A stretch of 64,000 nucleotides of DNA from Haladaptatus sp. ZSTT2 (GTDB lineage: Archaea; Halobacteriota; Halobacteria; Halobacteriales; Halococcaceae): positions 62,001 to 126,000 of the forward strand of contig NZ_JBAMHQ010000002.1 of assembly GCF_037081775.1 (NCBI RefSeq), written 5' to 3'. The notes under the pieces were generated by a model. It was not told the origin of the DNA, did not search any database, and worked only from the letters and a program-made list of their open reading frames with translations. A program made the translations under genes and the position numbers. Below, one piece after another: positions 16,081 through 24,160 of the stretch. The first letter of the stretch is position 1, and each line of letters starts with the position of its first letter.

Positions 16081-16451
16081 GTGACGAAAGCCGAGCCAAC
16101 CGCCTGCGCAGTCGGCGTCGGGCAGCAAAAGAGCGCGTTCAGACGGTCGATCCGGACGAAGAGACCGAACCGGCCGATAACTCACAACCAGCCGAACCGT
16201 CCAAACTCGAAGACGAATCCACATCTGGGTCGGTCAAAGAAGAACAAGTTGGGACGTACATGTACCTCCCACAGAGTCAGAAAAAGGAACTCGAACGCGT
16301 CTACACCGTCGCGAAAGCGCAGTACGAATACGAGTTCGACGAGGATTTCGAGAAAAACCGACACTTCTTCCCCCTGCTCATCCAGTACGGTATCGAGACG
16401 CTCGATGGCGCGTCGGCCGAGGAAATCAACGACCTCCTTGACGACCTCTGA
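16077..16451 (+). CDS. Small ParA partner (putative centromere-binding protein)
   Basis: A 124-residue protein translationally coupled to parA (ATGA overlap). The N-terminus is basic (NRLRSRRRAAKERVQ), typical of the ParA-stimulating arm of partition partners. An acidic Pro/Ser linker runs from about residue 25 to 60. The C-terminal part (GTYMYLPQSQKKELERVYTV, then helices) is a compact domain that could be a ribbon-helix-helix: one short strand then two helices. Role as centromere binder is inferred from operon position and architecture; no family name is certain. Confidence 0.8.
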   Translation: MSDESRANRLRSRRRAAKERVQTVDPDEETEPADNSQPAEPSKLEDESTSGSVKEEQVGTYMYLPQSQKKELERVYTVAKAQYEYEFDEDFEKNRHFFPLLIQYGIETLDGASAEEINDLLDDL

Positions 16452-16597
16452 ACACTGAGGGACGCAGGACGTCCTCTCTCGTCGGTATTTTCGTTGGTTC
16501 GATACGGTTTCTACGATTTCACGCATTGCTCGCTTGCGGACTACTCTCACCGAGAAACCTTTGAAAGAAGCAAGTGTTATGTTAGTTACGAGTTTCC

Positions 16598-17854
16598 ATG
16601 AGTCCTTCGGCCCCCCAATCCGTAGACGAGTACCTGCGTGAACGACGTTCGCTTCCGGTTACCATCGCAGAGACCCTCCTCTCGTTCGATACGCAGAACC
16701 CACCTGGCCGAACCGAAGAGAGTATCGACTGGCTGGACGAGCAGTTCGAAGCGCTCGGTCTCACGACGGAGCAGTTCGCCGTCGACCCAGCGAAACCGAA
16801 CTTGCTCGTGACGTTGCCGGGGGCGAGCGAGCGCATCCTTTGTTTCAACGGCCACCTCGACACAGTCCCCTTCGACGCAGGCGAATGGACCTACGATCCG
16901 CTTGGGGAGCGCATTGGAGATCGACTCTACGGACGGGGGGCAACCGACATGAAAGGGGCCGTCGCTTCGATGCTTGCGATGGCCAAAGCGTACGTCGAAA
17001 CCGAGACAACGCCGCCGGTCACACTCCAGTTTGCCTTAGTCAGCGACGAGGAGGTGGGCGGCGACGCTGGACTCCCTGCGCTCCTTAAGACGGATCACTT
17101 CCAGGCAGACGCCTGTGTTATCGGCGAATCGACCTGTCAGGATGGTCGTCACTCGGTTACCGTCGCAGACCGGGGGAGTATCTGGCTCACCCTCTCTGCT
17201 CATGGAAAGGCGGCACACGGTTCGCGGCCGATGCTCGGCGTGAACGCAATCGACCTGCTGTACGATGCTGTCACACAACTGCGAGAACAGTTCGGGCGTC
17301 GAGCGTTGACCATCGACCCTGCGATACTTCCGATTATCGATGAGTCCACCGCCTACTATGAACCGATAATGGGAGAGGCGACGGCTCGTGAGATGTTCGA
17401 ATACCCGACGATAAATCTCGGAACGTTCGAAGGCGGCGAGTCAATTAACGGCGTCCCGCAATCTGCAGAGGCGAGAATAGACATTCGACTGACGGCGAGC
17501 GTGGACACGCCCGCGGTTCTCTCGGACATTCGGACCTGTATCGACGAGTGTGACGGCGTGACGCTCGCTGACGTGTCTTGGAGCCTCGGCTCTGCAGAGC
17601 CACTTGACAGCCCGCTCGTCGAGGCGGTGTCGACGGTTGCAGAAGCGATTACCGGTGAACGAGTGTACCGCAGGAGTGCGACTGGTGGGGGCGACGCGAA
17701 GAAACTCAGGCACGCTGGGATTCCGACTGTGGAGTTCGCGCTTGGAACTGATACCGTTCACGCCGTAGACGAGTACACGACCGTCGCTGCACTGGTGAAT
17801 AATGCAATAGCTTACGCACGCATTCCACAGGTCTACGCCACCCTCACAGATTGA
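16598..17854 (+). CDS. M20 family metallopeptidase (ArgE/DapE/ACY1-like deacylase)
   Basis: A 418-residue di-zinc amidohydrolase acting on N-acyl amino acids, succinyl-diaminopimelate or peptides. Metal and catalytic motifs are present: FNGHLDTVPF, RGATDMKG (bridging Asp), LVSDEEVGG (catalytic Glu-Glu) and a late His in TDTVHAVDEY. A dimerisation insert with SAHGKAAHGSRP is in the middle. The gene starts its own transcription unit after a TGTTATGTTAG box. It belongs functionally to general amino-acid metabolism rather than to the par operon. Specificity unknown. Confidence 0.92.
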   Translation: MSPSAPQSVDEYLRERRSLPVTIAETLLSFDTQNPPGRTEESIDWLDEQFEALGLTTEQFAVDPAKPNLLVTLPGASERILCFNGHLDTVPFDAGEWTYDPLGERIGDRLYGRGATDMKGAVASMLAMAKAYVETETTPPVTLQFALVSDEEVGGDAGLPALLKTDHFQADACVIGESTCQDGRHSVTVADRGSIWLTLSAHGKAAHGSRPMLGVNAIDLLYDAVTQLREQFGRRALTIDPAILPIIDESTAYYEPIMGEATAREMFEYPTINLGTFEGGESINGVPQSAEARIDIRLTASVDTPAVLSDIRTCIDECDGVTLADVSWSLGSAEPLDSPLVEAVSTVAEAITGERVYRRSATGGGDAKKLRHAGIPTVEFALGTDTVHAVDEYTTVAALVNNAIAYARIPQVYATLTD

Positions 17855-17940
17855 CTGGCGGTACGAGTAAGCTATTCGGTCATTCTACAGTACTACGAAC
17901 GACACGCCTATTCTAAACCCGTATTCCACGTCGTACTGGT

Positions 17941-19296
17941 ATGGGAGCTACATTCGTAGTCATCGGCGGCGATGCTGCCGGGATGAGTGCGGCAAGCAAG
18001 GCGAAACGCGACAACCCCGACATTACAGTCATCGTCTTCGAGAAAGGAGAGTGGGTTTCGTACGCCGCCTGTGGGATGCCTTATTACGTCAAAGGTGTGA
18101 TACCCTCGCTCAGTGACCTCGTCCAGGTCACCGCAGAGGAATTTAGAACAGAGCGTGACATTGACCTCAGAACCGGCCACGAGGTTGTCGGTATCAATCC
18201 TGATTCGAAAACGGTTAGCGTTTCAGCGTCTGGCAAGCAGTTTGAGCAATCGTACGATTACCTCCTCATCGGTACGGGTGCGCGTGCAATCGAACCACCG
18301 TTCGATGGAATGGACCTCGACGGCGTGTTCACCATCCACGACCTAAACGCAGCAGACGCCATCCACGATTATGTGGAGCAAACCGACACAGCGACGGCGG
18401 CAATTGTCGGCGGCGGTTACGTGGGCATCGAAATGGCAGAAGCGCTTGCGACCCGCGGTCTCTCAGTCCACCTGTTTGAAATGTTGTCACACGTCCTCCA
18501 GCCGTTTGGAGAGTCTGTTTCACCCATCATTGAGTCTCATCTCGAATCGAAGGGTGTTGAACTCCACCTCGACACTCCCGTCTCGGGATTTGTGGGCGAC
18601 GAAATCGTCGAGTCCGTAGAACTCGAAGCGGAGATGGTGCCGGCTGATATCGTCATCGTCGGTGTCGGCGTCACGCCGAATGTCGAACTCGCCGACGCGG
18701 CGGGAATCGAACTCGGTGAAACTGGTGCCATCGCCACCGACGAGTACGGGCGAACGAACTACGACGAGATTTTCGCGGCAGGCGACTGCGCGGAAACGAC
18801 GAATGTCGTCACCGCCGCTCCAGATTACGTCCCGCTCGCGCTGACGGCGAACCGCGTGGGACGGGCGATTGGCCAGACGATTGCCGGCACGCCAACAAAA
18901 ATTGGCACCACCGCCGGCACGGCCATCGTGAAGGCATTCGACCTTGGCGCCGCGCGGACAGGAATACTCGACGAGACAGTCGCCCGAACCGCCGGATTCG
19001 ACCCAGTATCGGTCGAGATTACGGCTCCCTCGCGCGCTCACTACTACCCCGGTGCAGAAGACCTCACCGTCACTCTCGTCGCAGACAAACAGTCTGGGCG
19101 CGTTCTCGGTGGGAGTGTCGTTGGACGCGAAGGGGTAAAGCGAATTGACACGGTCGCCACCGCCGTCCACGCAGAACTGACTGTCGCCGAACTGCAGCAA
19201 CTTGACCTCGCGTATGCGCCACCGTTCAGTCCCGTATGGGATCCGATTTTGTCCGCCGCCAGGGTGCTCTCCGGTTCGATTGAAAAATCCGGATAG
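17941..19296 (+). CDS. FAD-dependent pyridine nucleotide-disulfide oxidoreductase, CoA-disulfide reductase-like
   Basis: A 451-residue flavoprotein. It shows GGDAAG at 9-14 (FAD), the active-site Cys44 in SYAACGMPYY, a second Rossmann GGGYVGIEMAE for NAD(P)H at about 157-167, and the FAGDCAET-like FAD ribityl motif. The single Cys next to a PYY motif is characteristic of CoA-disulfide reductases, NADH oxidases and polysulfide reductases rather than of glutathione reductases. It has no rhodanese domain. In haloarchaea, which use gamma-glutamylcysteine rather than CoA as main thiol, the substrate may differ. It is monocistronic by spacing. Confidence 0.9.
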   Translation: MGATFVVIGGDAAGMSAASKAKRDNPDITVIVFEKGEWVSYAACGMPYYVKGVIPSLSDLVQVTAEEFRTERDIDLRTGHEVVGINPDSKTVSVSASGKQFEQSYDYLLIGTGARAIEPPFDGMDLDGVFTIHDLNAADAIHDYVEQTDTATAAIVGGGYVGIEMAEALATRGLSVHLFEMLSHVLQPFGESVSPIIESHLESKGVELHLDTPVSGFVGDEIVESVELEAEMVPADIVIVGVGVTPNVELADAAGIELGETGAIATDEYGRTNYDEIFAAGDCAETTNVVTAAPDYVPLALTANRVGRAIGQTIAGTPTKIGTTAGTAIVKAFDLGAARTGILDETVARTAGFDPVSVEITAPSRAHYYPGAEDLTVTLVADKQSGRVLGGSVVGREGVKRIDTVATAVHAELTVAELQQLDLAYAPPFSPVWDPILSAARVLSGSIEKSG

Positions 19297-19376
19297 CGGC
19301 GACACGTACCCACTCTCCCTTACGAGTTCAGCTAGTCGAACCGGGAGTCAATTCCTAATTGCCCGAACTCCGTTCT

Positions 19377-19439
19377 CCAGGTACTCTATCCAAACTAGAC
19401 TACCTGGACACATCGGCCAAACTACCCAATTCATTCAAG
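19377..19439 (-). repeat. 9-bp phased repeat array 3
   Basis: Read on the minus strand: CTTGAATGA, ATTGGGTAG, TTTGGCCGA, TGTGTCCAG, GTAGTCTAG, TTTGGATAG, AGTACCTGG, all in exact 9-base register. The flanking CCAGGTA / TACCTGG also form an inverted repeat (19377-19383 and 19402-19408). Located in the gap between the flavoprotein and the iron block. Confidence 0.6.
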
Positions 19440-19544
19440 TTTGCTTTTGGGTCGGGGGGAGAGGTGAGCCTGCGCCGTCTTTGGTTGTCTTTTTGTGCCA
19501 ACTATCTCGGAGATGCAACCGCTCCAAACTCAACCACCACTACG

Positions 19545-19596
19545 TTTAGGCCCACCTAAAAATCGAAACGCCTTTAATTATTTAGGCGAGCCTAAA
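19545..19596 (+). promoter_or_regulatory. Paired DtxR/SirR-type operators of iron-binding lipoprotein 1
   Basis: Two palindromes TTTAGGCCCACCTAAA (19545-19560) and TTTAGGCGAGCCTAAA (19581-19596), 36 bases apart start to start, bracket a TTTAATTATTTA promoter box; the ATG follows four bases later. TTAGG-N-CCTAA palindromes are the known target type of haloarchaeal DtxR-family metal repressors (Idr/SirR). The same pair with the same spacing precedes the lipoprotein at 46760. Confidence 0.88.
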
Positions 19597-19600
19597 ACCT

Positions 19601-20776
19601 ATGGCGAAGGAGAATTCGAAGGACAAGCGAGCAACGCGGCGCGACTATCTGAAATATGGCGGGGCGCTCCTCGCAAGCGGGTTCGTCGCCGGATGTACGG
19701 GTACCAGCGACAGTGACGAGACGACCGAACAGGGAACCGAGTCGATGACTGAATCCGGCGGAGAGACGACCGAGGCAGAGATGAAAGCCTACACGGTCTC
19801 GATGGAGCCTGTCGGCGAAGTCCAGTTCGAAAGTGTCCCCGAGACGTGGGTGGCGAACAACGGAAGCTGGGCGGACATGGGCATCGCGCTCGGCCTCGAA
19901 CCACCGAAGGGCGTCTGGCTCACGAGTCGGTATCACACCCAGTACTACGACGACATTCCGGGCGTTTCGGTCGACAAGAGCGGGATGATCAACCTCTACA
20001 ACGACGGCGTGAGCAAGGAGTTGTTCTACGAACTCGATGCCGACGTGCACGTCATCGACCCAAACTTCTTGCTGAACCGTTTCAAGGGCTGGGAGCAGGC
20101 CGACGTCGATGAAATCGAAGAGAACGTCGGCCCGTTCTTTGGCAACTGTATCTACGCCCAGCACTACCCATGGCACGACTCGTATGGCTACTACAGTCTC
20201 TACGAAGGCTTCGAGAAACTCGCCCAGGTGTTCCAGCGCACCGACCGCTACGAAGCGTTCGTCTCGGTGCATGAGGAGTTCCAATCGACCCTCGAACCGC
20301 TCGTCCCAGGCGAAAGCGAGCGCCCGGAAGTCGCCGTACTCTGGGGTGTCGGTGACGCACCCGAGGAGTTCTATCCGTACATCATCGGTGAGGGAACCGG
20401 GTTCAAGCACCTGAACGACTTGCAGGTGGGCGATGCGCTCGCGGACTCCGACGTGAAAGACTTCCACGGGAGTCGCGCAGCCATCGACTTAGAGACGCTC
20501 CTCGAAGTCGACCCTGAAGTGCTCATGCTTCGTGGCTACGAGGCAAAGACCCAGGCCGAGTTCGAGAGTTCGGTCGTCGCGTCGCTCGAAAACCACGAGA
20601 CGGCAAGCGCACTCACCGCCGTCGAAAACGGCGACGTGTACCGCGCGGGTGGCCTGTACCAAGGCCCAATCACCAACCTCGTGTTGACCGAGCGCACGGC
20701 CAGCCAACTCTACGGTATCGAAGACGACCTGTTCGACCGCCAGCGCGTCGCAGACATCGTGAACGGTAATCTCTGA
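19601..20776 (+). CDS. ABC transporter substrate-binding lipoprotein, iron/siderophore type
   Basis: A 391-residue periplasmic-binding-protein homologue of the Fe3+-siderophore class (TroA/FhuD fold). The N-terminus carries a twin-arginine signal (RRDYLKYGGA, Arg13-14) and lipobox VAGC with Cys32, followed by a Thr/Glu-rich linker. The body shows the two lobes joined by a long helix typical of the class and ends with a LYGIEDDLF segment. It is leaderless under two iron-repressor operators and heads the operon lipoprotein - flavoprotein - small protein - regulator. No permease or ATPase gene is adjacent, so these must be encoded elsewhere. It is paralogous to the protein at 45528-46760. Confidence 0.92.
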   Translation: MAKENSKDKRATRRDYLKYGGALLASGFVAGCTGTSDSDETTEQGTESMTESGGETTEAEMKAYTVSMEPVGEVQFESVPETWVANNGSWADMGIALGLEPPKGVWLTSRYHTQYYDDIPGVSVDKSGMINLYNDGVSKELFYELDADVHVIDPNFLLNRFKGWEQADVDEIEENVGPFFGNCIYAQHYPWHDSYGYYSLYEGFEKLAQVFQRTDRYEAFVSVHEEFQSTLEPLVPGESERPEVAVLWGVGDAPEEFYPYIIGEGTGFKHLNDLQVGDALADSDVKDFHGSRAAIDLETLLEVDPEVLMLRGYEAKTQAEFESSVVASLENHETASALTAVENGDVYRAGGLYQGPITNLVLTERTASQLYGIEDDLFDRQRVADIVNGNL

Positions 20777-20778
20777 CC

Positions 20779-21699
20779 ATGTCCGCACGCGACCCCACGC
20801 GAAACACCGACCACGATTACGACGTGGCTATCGTCGGCGGCGGCCCAGCCGGGTGTTCTGTGGGCGTGCTCACCGCCCGCTACGGGCTCGATACCGCAAT
20901 CTTCGACCGAGGAAACTCCTCGCTTCGCCAGTGTGCGCACTTAGCAAACTTCCTCGGCTTTCCCGCCGGTATCGACGTGGGGACGTTCTACGAGTTGATT
21001 CACGACCACGCAGAAGAAGCCGGTTGTACGCTCATCCCAGACCACGTCGAAGCGGTCACGCAGATAGCAGAGGGCTTTCTGCTTGAAACCCAAGACGGGC
21101 GGGCCGTCACAGCGCGCCGAGTCGTGGCTGCAGCGCGCTACGACGCGGCGTTCTTAGAATCGCTCGATGTCGAGGAGATGTTCGAGGCGTACGACGTCGA
21201 CGGTCTGGAGGGACAGACGTTCGACCGCACCTACCCGGCTGTCGATGGCAGTACCTCGGTCGCCGGGTTGTACGTCGCCTCACCCGTAGAAGCGGTCGAA
21301 CCACAGGCGCTCATCTCTGCGGGTCACGGCGCGCGCGTCGCACGCACCCTCCTCACGGACGTCCGCTGTGAGCGTGGCTTTCCCCCCGCGGTAGCCGGGC
21401 ACTGGGACTGGGTTCGCGGCGATAGCACCTTGCAGGGTGAGTGGGGCGACCGTGAAACGTGGCGCGAGTGGTTCCACGACCGGATTCCAGCCGACTACCC
21501 CGTAAATGACGCCCGTCTCGAAGCCGTTCGCGAGGAAGAAATCGACCGGCGGCTTGCGACGTACATCTCCGACGAGGAGGTAGCGCGCCGCAAACAGCGT
21601 GGCCACGCGCGATTGCTCGAACACGTGGACGACGACTGCATCCTCGACGCCGCGCGGAAAATCGAGGCCGCACGAGAGGCGGACGAGACGGGTACTTGA
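20779..21699 (+). CDS. NAD(P)/FAD-dependent oxidoreductase (thioredoxin reductase-like fold)
   Basis: A 306-residue flavoprotein with an N-terminal FAD motif AIVGGGPAGCS (residues about 18-28) and an RQCAHLANFLGFP segment like the FAD-contacting loop of thioredoxin reductases. The redox CxxC pair is absent, so it is not a true thioredoxin reductase. It starts two bases after the upstream stop and is co-transcribed with the iron-binding lipoprotein; a role in reducing Fe3+-siderophore complexes inside the cell fits but is inference. The C-terminal 80 residues are helical and charged. Confidence 0.88.
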   Translation: MSARDPTRNTDHDYDVAIVGGGPAGCSVGVLTARYGLDTAIFDRGNSSLRQCAHLANFLGFPAGIDVGTFYELIHDHAEEAGCTLIPDHVEAVTQIAEGFLLETQDGRAVTARRVVAAARYDAAFLESLDVEEMFEAYDVDGLEGQTFDRTYPAVDGSTSVAGLYVASPVEAVEPQALISAGHGARVARTLLTDVRCERGFPPAVAGHWDWVRGDSTLQGEWGDRETWREWFHDRIPADYPVNDARLEAVREEEIDRRLATYISDEEVARRKQRGHARLLEHVDDDCILDAARKIEAAREADETGT

Positions 21700-21711
21700 A
21701 ATCAGTCTCCA

Positions 21712-21879
21712 ATGAACCGAGAAACTCGTCACAAACGCGGGCGGTTGTGGGCGTGGATCTACGCCACGATTTTCAACGTAGACAGCACCACTGACGAGGT
21801 GTCGGCTTCGGGCAACGACCCAGCACACCCAGCCCGCGAAACGGCGGTTGACACCAATAGTTCGGCTGTAGAACGATGA
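21712..21879 (+). CDS. Small protein of the iron operon
   Basis: A 55-residue frame beginning MNRETRHKRGRLWAWIYATI, with a basic amphipathic N-terminal helix and an acidic tail (NVDSTTDEVSASGNDPAHP). It lies 12 bases after the flavoprotein stop and its TGA overlaps the ATG of the regulator by four bases, so it is very probably translated. Function unknown; the WAWIYATIF stretch could touch the membrane. Confidence 0.65.
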   Translation: MNRETRHKRGRLWAWIYATIFNVDSTTDEVSASGNDPAHPARETAVDTNSSAVER

Positions 21880-22253
21880 TGGGAACCGCCGAATATCTGC
21901 TAGTTCTCTACATCGCAGAGCAACGCGAAGGCGCACCCGTCGCGCCCGGTGACGTGGCAGCCCGCCTCGGGCGGTCACCGTCTGCGACCACGGAGATGCT
22001 CCAACGTCTCGACGCCCGTGGGCTTATCGCCTACGAACCCTACGAAGGTGCAACGCTCACCGAATTCGGCCGCGACACCGCCCACGACGTGTACGAAACG
22101 TACCGTATCCTCTCACAGTTTTTCCGGGATGTGCTCGGCCTCGAAGCCTACGACGCGGAGGCGATGCAACTCGCCGGAACCATCAGCAAGTCCGTCGCAG
22201 AGCGACTCGCTGCCACGTTGCTTGTGTCCGAGAGTAGCCCCGCGCCACCCTAA
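21876..22253 (+). CDS. DtxR/SirR-family metal-dependent transcription regulator
   Basis: A 125-residue protein with an N-terminal winged helix (EYLLVLYIAEQREGAPVAPG, AARLGRSPSATTEMLQRLDA recognition region, then a GLIAYEPYEGATLTEFG wing). A dimerisation/metal-binding helical part follows (FFRDVLGLEAYDAEAMQL). It lacks the C-terminal SH3-like domain of bacterial DtxR, as usual for short archaeal members. As the last gene of an operon controlled by TTTAGG palindromes, it most likely reads Fe2+ or Mn2+ and represses these operators, including its own. Confidence 0.88.
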   Translation: MMGTAEYLLVLYIAEQREGAPVAPGDVAARLGRSPSATTEMLQRLDARGLIAYEPYEGATLTEFGRDTAHDVYETYRILSQFFRDVLGLEAYDAEAMQLAGTISKSVAERLAATLLVSESSPAPP

Positions 22254-22308
22254 CGAGTGGGTCACTCATCTCGGGGCTGTGGGCCGTCTCGAATCGCATC
22301 CTTTTTGT

Positions 22309-22324
22309 TTTAGGTCTGCCTAAA
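22309..22324 (+). promoter_or_regulatory. DtxR/SirR-type operator
   Basis: TTTAGGTCTGCCTAAA, a single palindrome ending two bases before the ATG at 22327. It adds the small Cys protein and the amphi-Trp gene to the metal regulon. Confidence 0.85.
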
Positions 22325-22326
22325 CA

Positions 22327-22494
22327 ATGATAATGGCCGTCAGCACTCACTCGCACGCTGAAAAACACCCCGACGGAGATCAGACCCCCGAAATCGTGGT
22401 CTGTGAGACCTGCCCCGGTCGTTCAATCTTTCTCGAAGCAGGCAACACCGACGGCTGGATTTCTAGCGATGTAACGATGAATGTCACGCAATAA
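22327..22494 (+). CDS. Small Cys-containing protein under iron control
   Basis: A 55-residue frame (or 53 from ATG 22333). Contains EIVVCETCPGRSIFLEAGNT with a CxxC pair, then DGWISSDVTMNVTQ. The CETCPGRSIF core is familiar from short haloarchaeal proteins of unknown function. It starts directly behind a metal-repressor palindrome, and the amphi-Trp gene begins three bases after its stop, so both form one iron-controlled unit. Metal binding by the Cys pair is inference. Confidence 0.75.
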   Translation: MIMAVSTHSHAEKHPDGDQTPEIVVCETCPGRSIFLEAGNTDGWISSDVTMNVTQ

Positions 22495-22497
22495 CTC

Positions 22498-22794
22498 ATG
22501 ACTGACACACACTCCACTGAAAACTCAGACCGTACGATTATCCGGACCGGCCGGGACTTCGAACAGGAGTTCCGTCTCGACGCAAAAGAGGCCGGGAAGT
22601 TCCTCATCGAACTCGGCAAACAGCTCCGCGACAGCGACGAACTCACCATCTCCACCGACGAGTGGGAACTGCCGTTCGCGTTTGGAGAGCCAGTCGAAGT
22701 CGAAATCGATTTCGAAGGCGTTGGCGAGCCAGAGCTCGAAATCGAAATCGAACTGCCCGGGCGAACGGACGAAAAAGCGCCAAACGTCGAGTAG
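22498..22794 (+). CDS. Amphi-Trp domain protein
   Basis: A 98-residue protein of the amphi-Trp family, small haloarchaeal and bacterial domains named for an amphipathic pattern with a Trp near the C-terminal strands. Visible are the helix AGKFLIELGKQLRDSDELTI, the central STDEWELPFAFG and acidic strands VEVEIDFEG and ELEIEIELPG. The function of the family is not established. It is the last gene behind the operator at 22309 and convergent with dpsA. Confidence 0.85.
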   Translation: MTDTHSTENSDRTIIRTGRDFEQEFRLDAKEAGKFLIELGKQLRDSDELTISTDEWELPFAFGEPVEVEIDFEGVGEPELEIEIELPGRTDEKAPNVE

Positions 22795-22795
22795 T

Positions 22796-23341
22796 TTACT
22801 TCGTTGCGGAATCGAGGACGAGCGTGTCGTCTTCTAAGTAGTGGGCGATGACGTGGGCGTGTTCTTCGACATCTTCAATTTGCTCGCGGAGCATGTGCGC
22901 CGTCGCGTAGTCCCCGAGCCTTTCTGCGAGTTCGATGTGCTCGCGGTAGCTCTCGATGATGTCACCGTACATCTCGAGGTCGTTCGCAAGCGACGTGCGA
23001 ATGTCGTAGACATCTTCGTCTTCCGGCTCGACGGTCGCGGCCTCTGAGAGCGCCTGCATGCTCGCGTGTGGGACGCCACCGATGGCTTGGGCGCGCTCTG
23101 CGATGGCGTCTGCGGCCAGTTCGACTTCCTCGTAGGCCTCTTGGAGGAAGCGGTGGATATTGAGATGCTCTGCGCCTTCGACGTTCCAGTGGTGCTTGTG
23201 GAGCTGGTGATACAGCACGTACGCATCTGCGAGGTCCGAGTTCAGCGCGTCGATGATCTGCGCTGCCTTGTCTTGGTCGAGGCGGACGGGGTTCGATTCG
23301 ACGGTGCCTGCCTTCTGACGGATGGTCTTTTGTGTACTCAT
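22796..23341 (-). CDS. dpsA: DNA starvation/iron-storage protein DpsA
   Basis: A 181-residue Dps ferritin-like protein that oxidises and stores iron and protects DNA. The ferroxidase-site pattern is present: YVLYHQLHKHHWNVEG and FLQEAYEEVELAADAIAERA. ATG 23341 is chosen over 23407 because a TTATAA box lies 26 bases before it and haloarchaeal DpsA proteins start MSTQK. It ends one base away from the amphi-Trp stop, facing the iron-controlled genes. Placing iron storage beside iron uptake fits a common response to iron supply, although no TTTAGG palindrome is seen in its own promoter. Confidence 0.95.
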   Translation of the reverse strand: MSTQKTIRQKAGTVESNPVRLDQDKAAQIIDALNSDLADAYVLYHQLHKHHWNVEGAEHLNIHRFLQEAYEEVELAADAIAERAQAIGGVPHASMQALSEAATVEPEDEDVYDIRTSLANDLEMYGDIIESYREHIELAERLGDYATAHMLREQIEDVEEHAHVIAHYLEDDTLVLDSATK

Positions 23342-24160
23342 TACACCCTCCAATTGGGGCGGGAGCCTCTTATAACTTTTCAACAAACAAACAATTTTTC
23401 GTGCCACCTAAAACTCGCTGTTTGTGTACTACGTCAGAGATGTCAGTAAATGCGCCTCACCCAAAACTGACTGAAATTTTATCTAATATAGGGGCTCCCC
23501 ACCACAATCGAAATCCACTTGCTGCGACCACCCCCACGAGAAATCGGCTGTGCCCGACCGGAACCTCTAGAATTGTTGGAAAAATACGAGCACCACACAC
23601 GGTGAGCCAGTGTGTATCTCCCCACACGATCTGTCCAAACTAGTTTGTCTATTTTGGACGATTTGGCTGTGTTGGCTGGCCAATCCGGAACGAGTCGTGA
23701 ACACCACCGACTCAGTAACATCAAAAATAATACGTCCCTGTCAATTAGACGGATTATTTGCATATTCTTGTTACGACTCCCGAACGTTGAATAACCTTCA
23801 TTGAAACGACGAAGTCCTCATATTTTTTGAATTATTATTGGCTCTCTTGTAATAGCTGCCCAAACACTTTTTCTAATCTCGAAAATTGTTCTGTACCTCC
23901 GAAAACCACGCAATTCGCCACCCCAAAGACTATTGAACGCCCCCTATTGAGTCGGTATTGGCCATATTCCCTAATAGTTTGTTTGAATTCACAGAACAAG
24001 ATAACTCATTTATGACAATAATATTTTAATCAAACCTTTTAGTCAGCTACTGCCGACATATCCTGCTTCTCGGTGACCTTCGACAGCGTCTCGCTCAAAC
24101 GACTGGCCCACTCTCGGTGAGGGATACACCTATACATTCTGCGAAACCTCAGTATTGAGA
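23342..24160. other. Intergenic region with repeat array
   Basis: About 820 bases, AT-rich particularly between 23700 and 24050, without a convincing gene. It contains the dpsA promoter at the left, a 9-bp repeat array at 23636-23688 and a CTATACATT box at about 24130 for the CoA ligase on the right. Confidence 0.6.
23636..23688 (+). repeat. 9-bp phased repeat array 4
   Basis: A short palindrome CAAACTAGTTTG (23636-23647) leads into TTTGTCTAT, TTTGGACGA, TTTGGCTGT, GTTGGCTGG, CCAATCCGG (23644-23688) in unbroken 9-base register. Confidence 0.6.
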
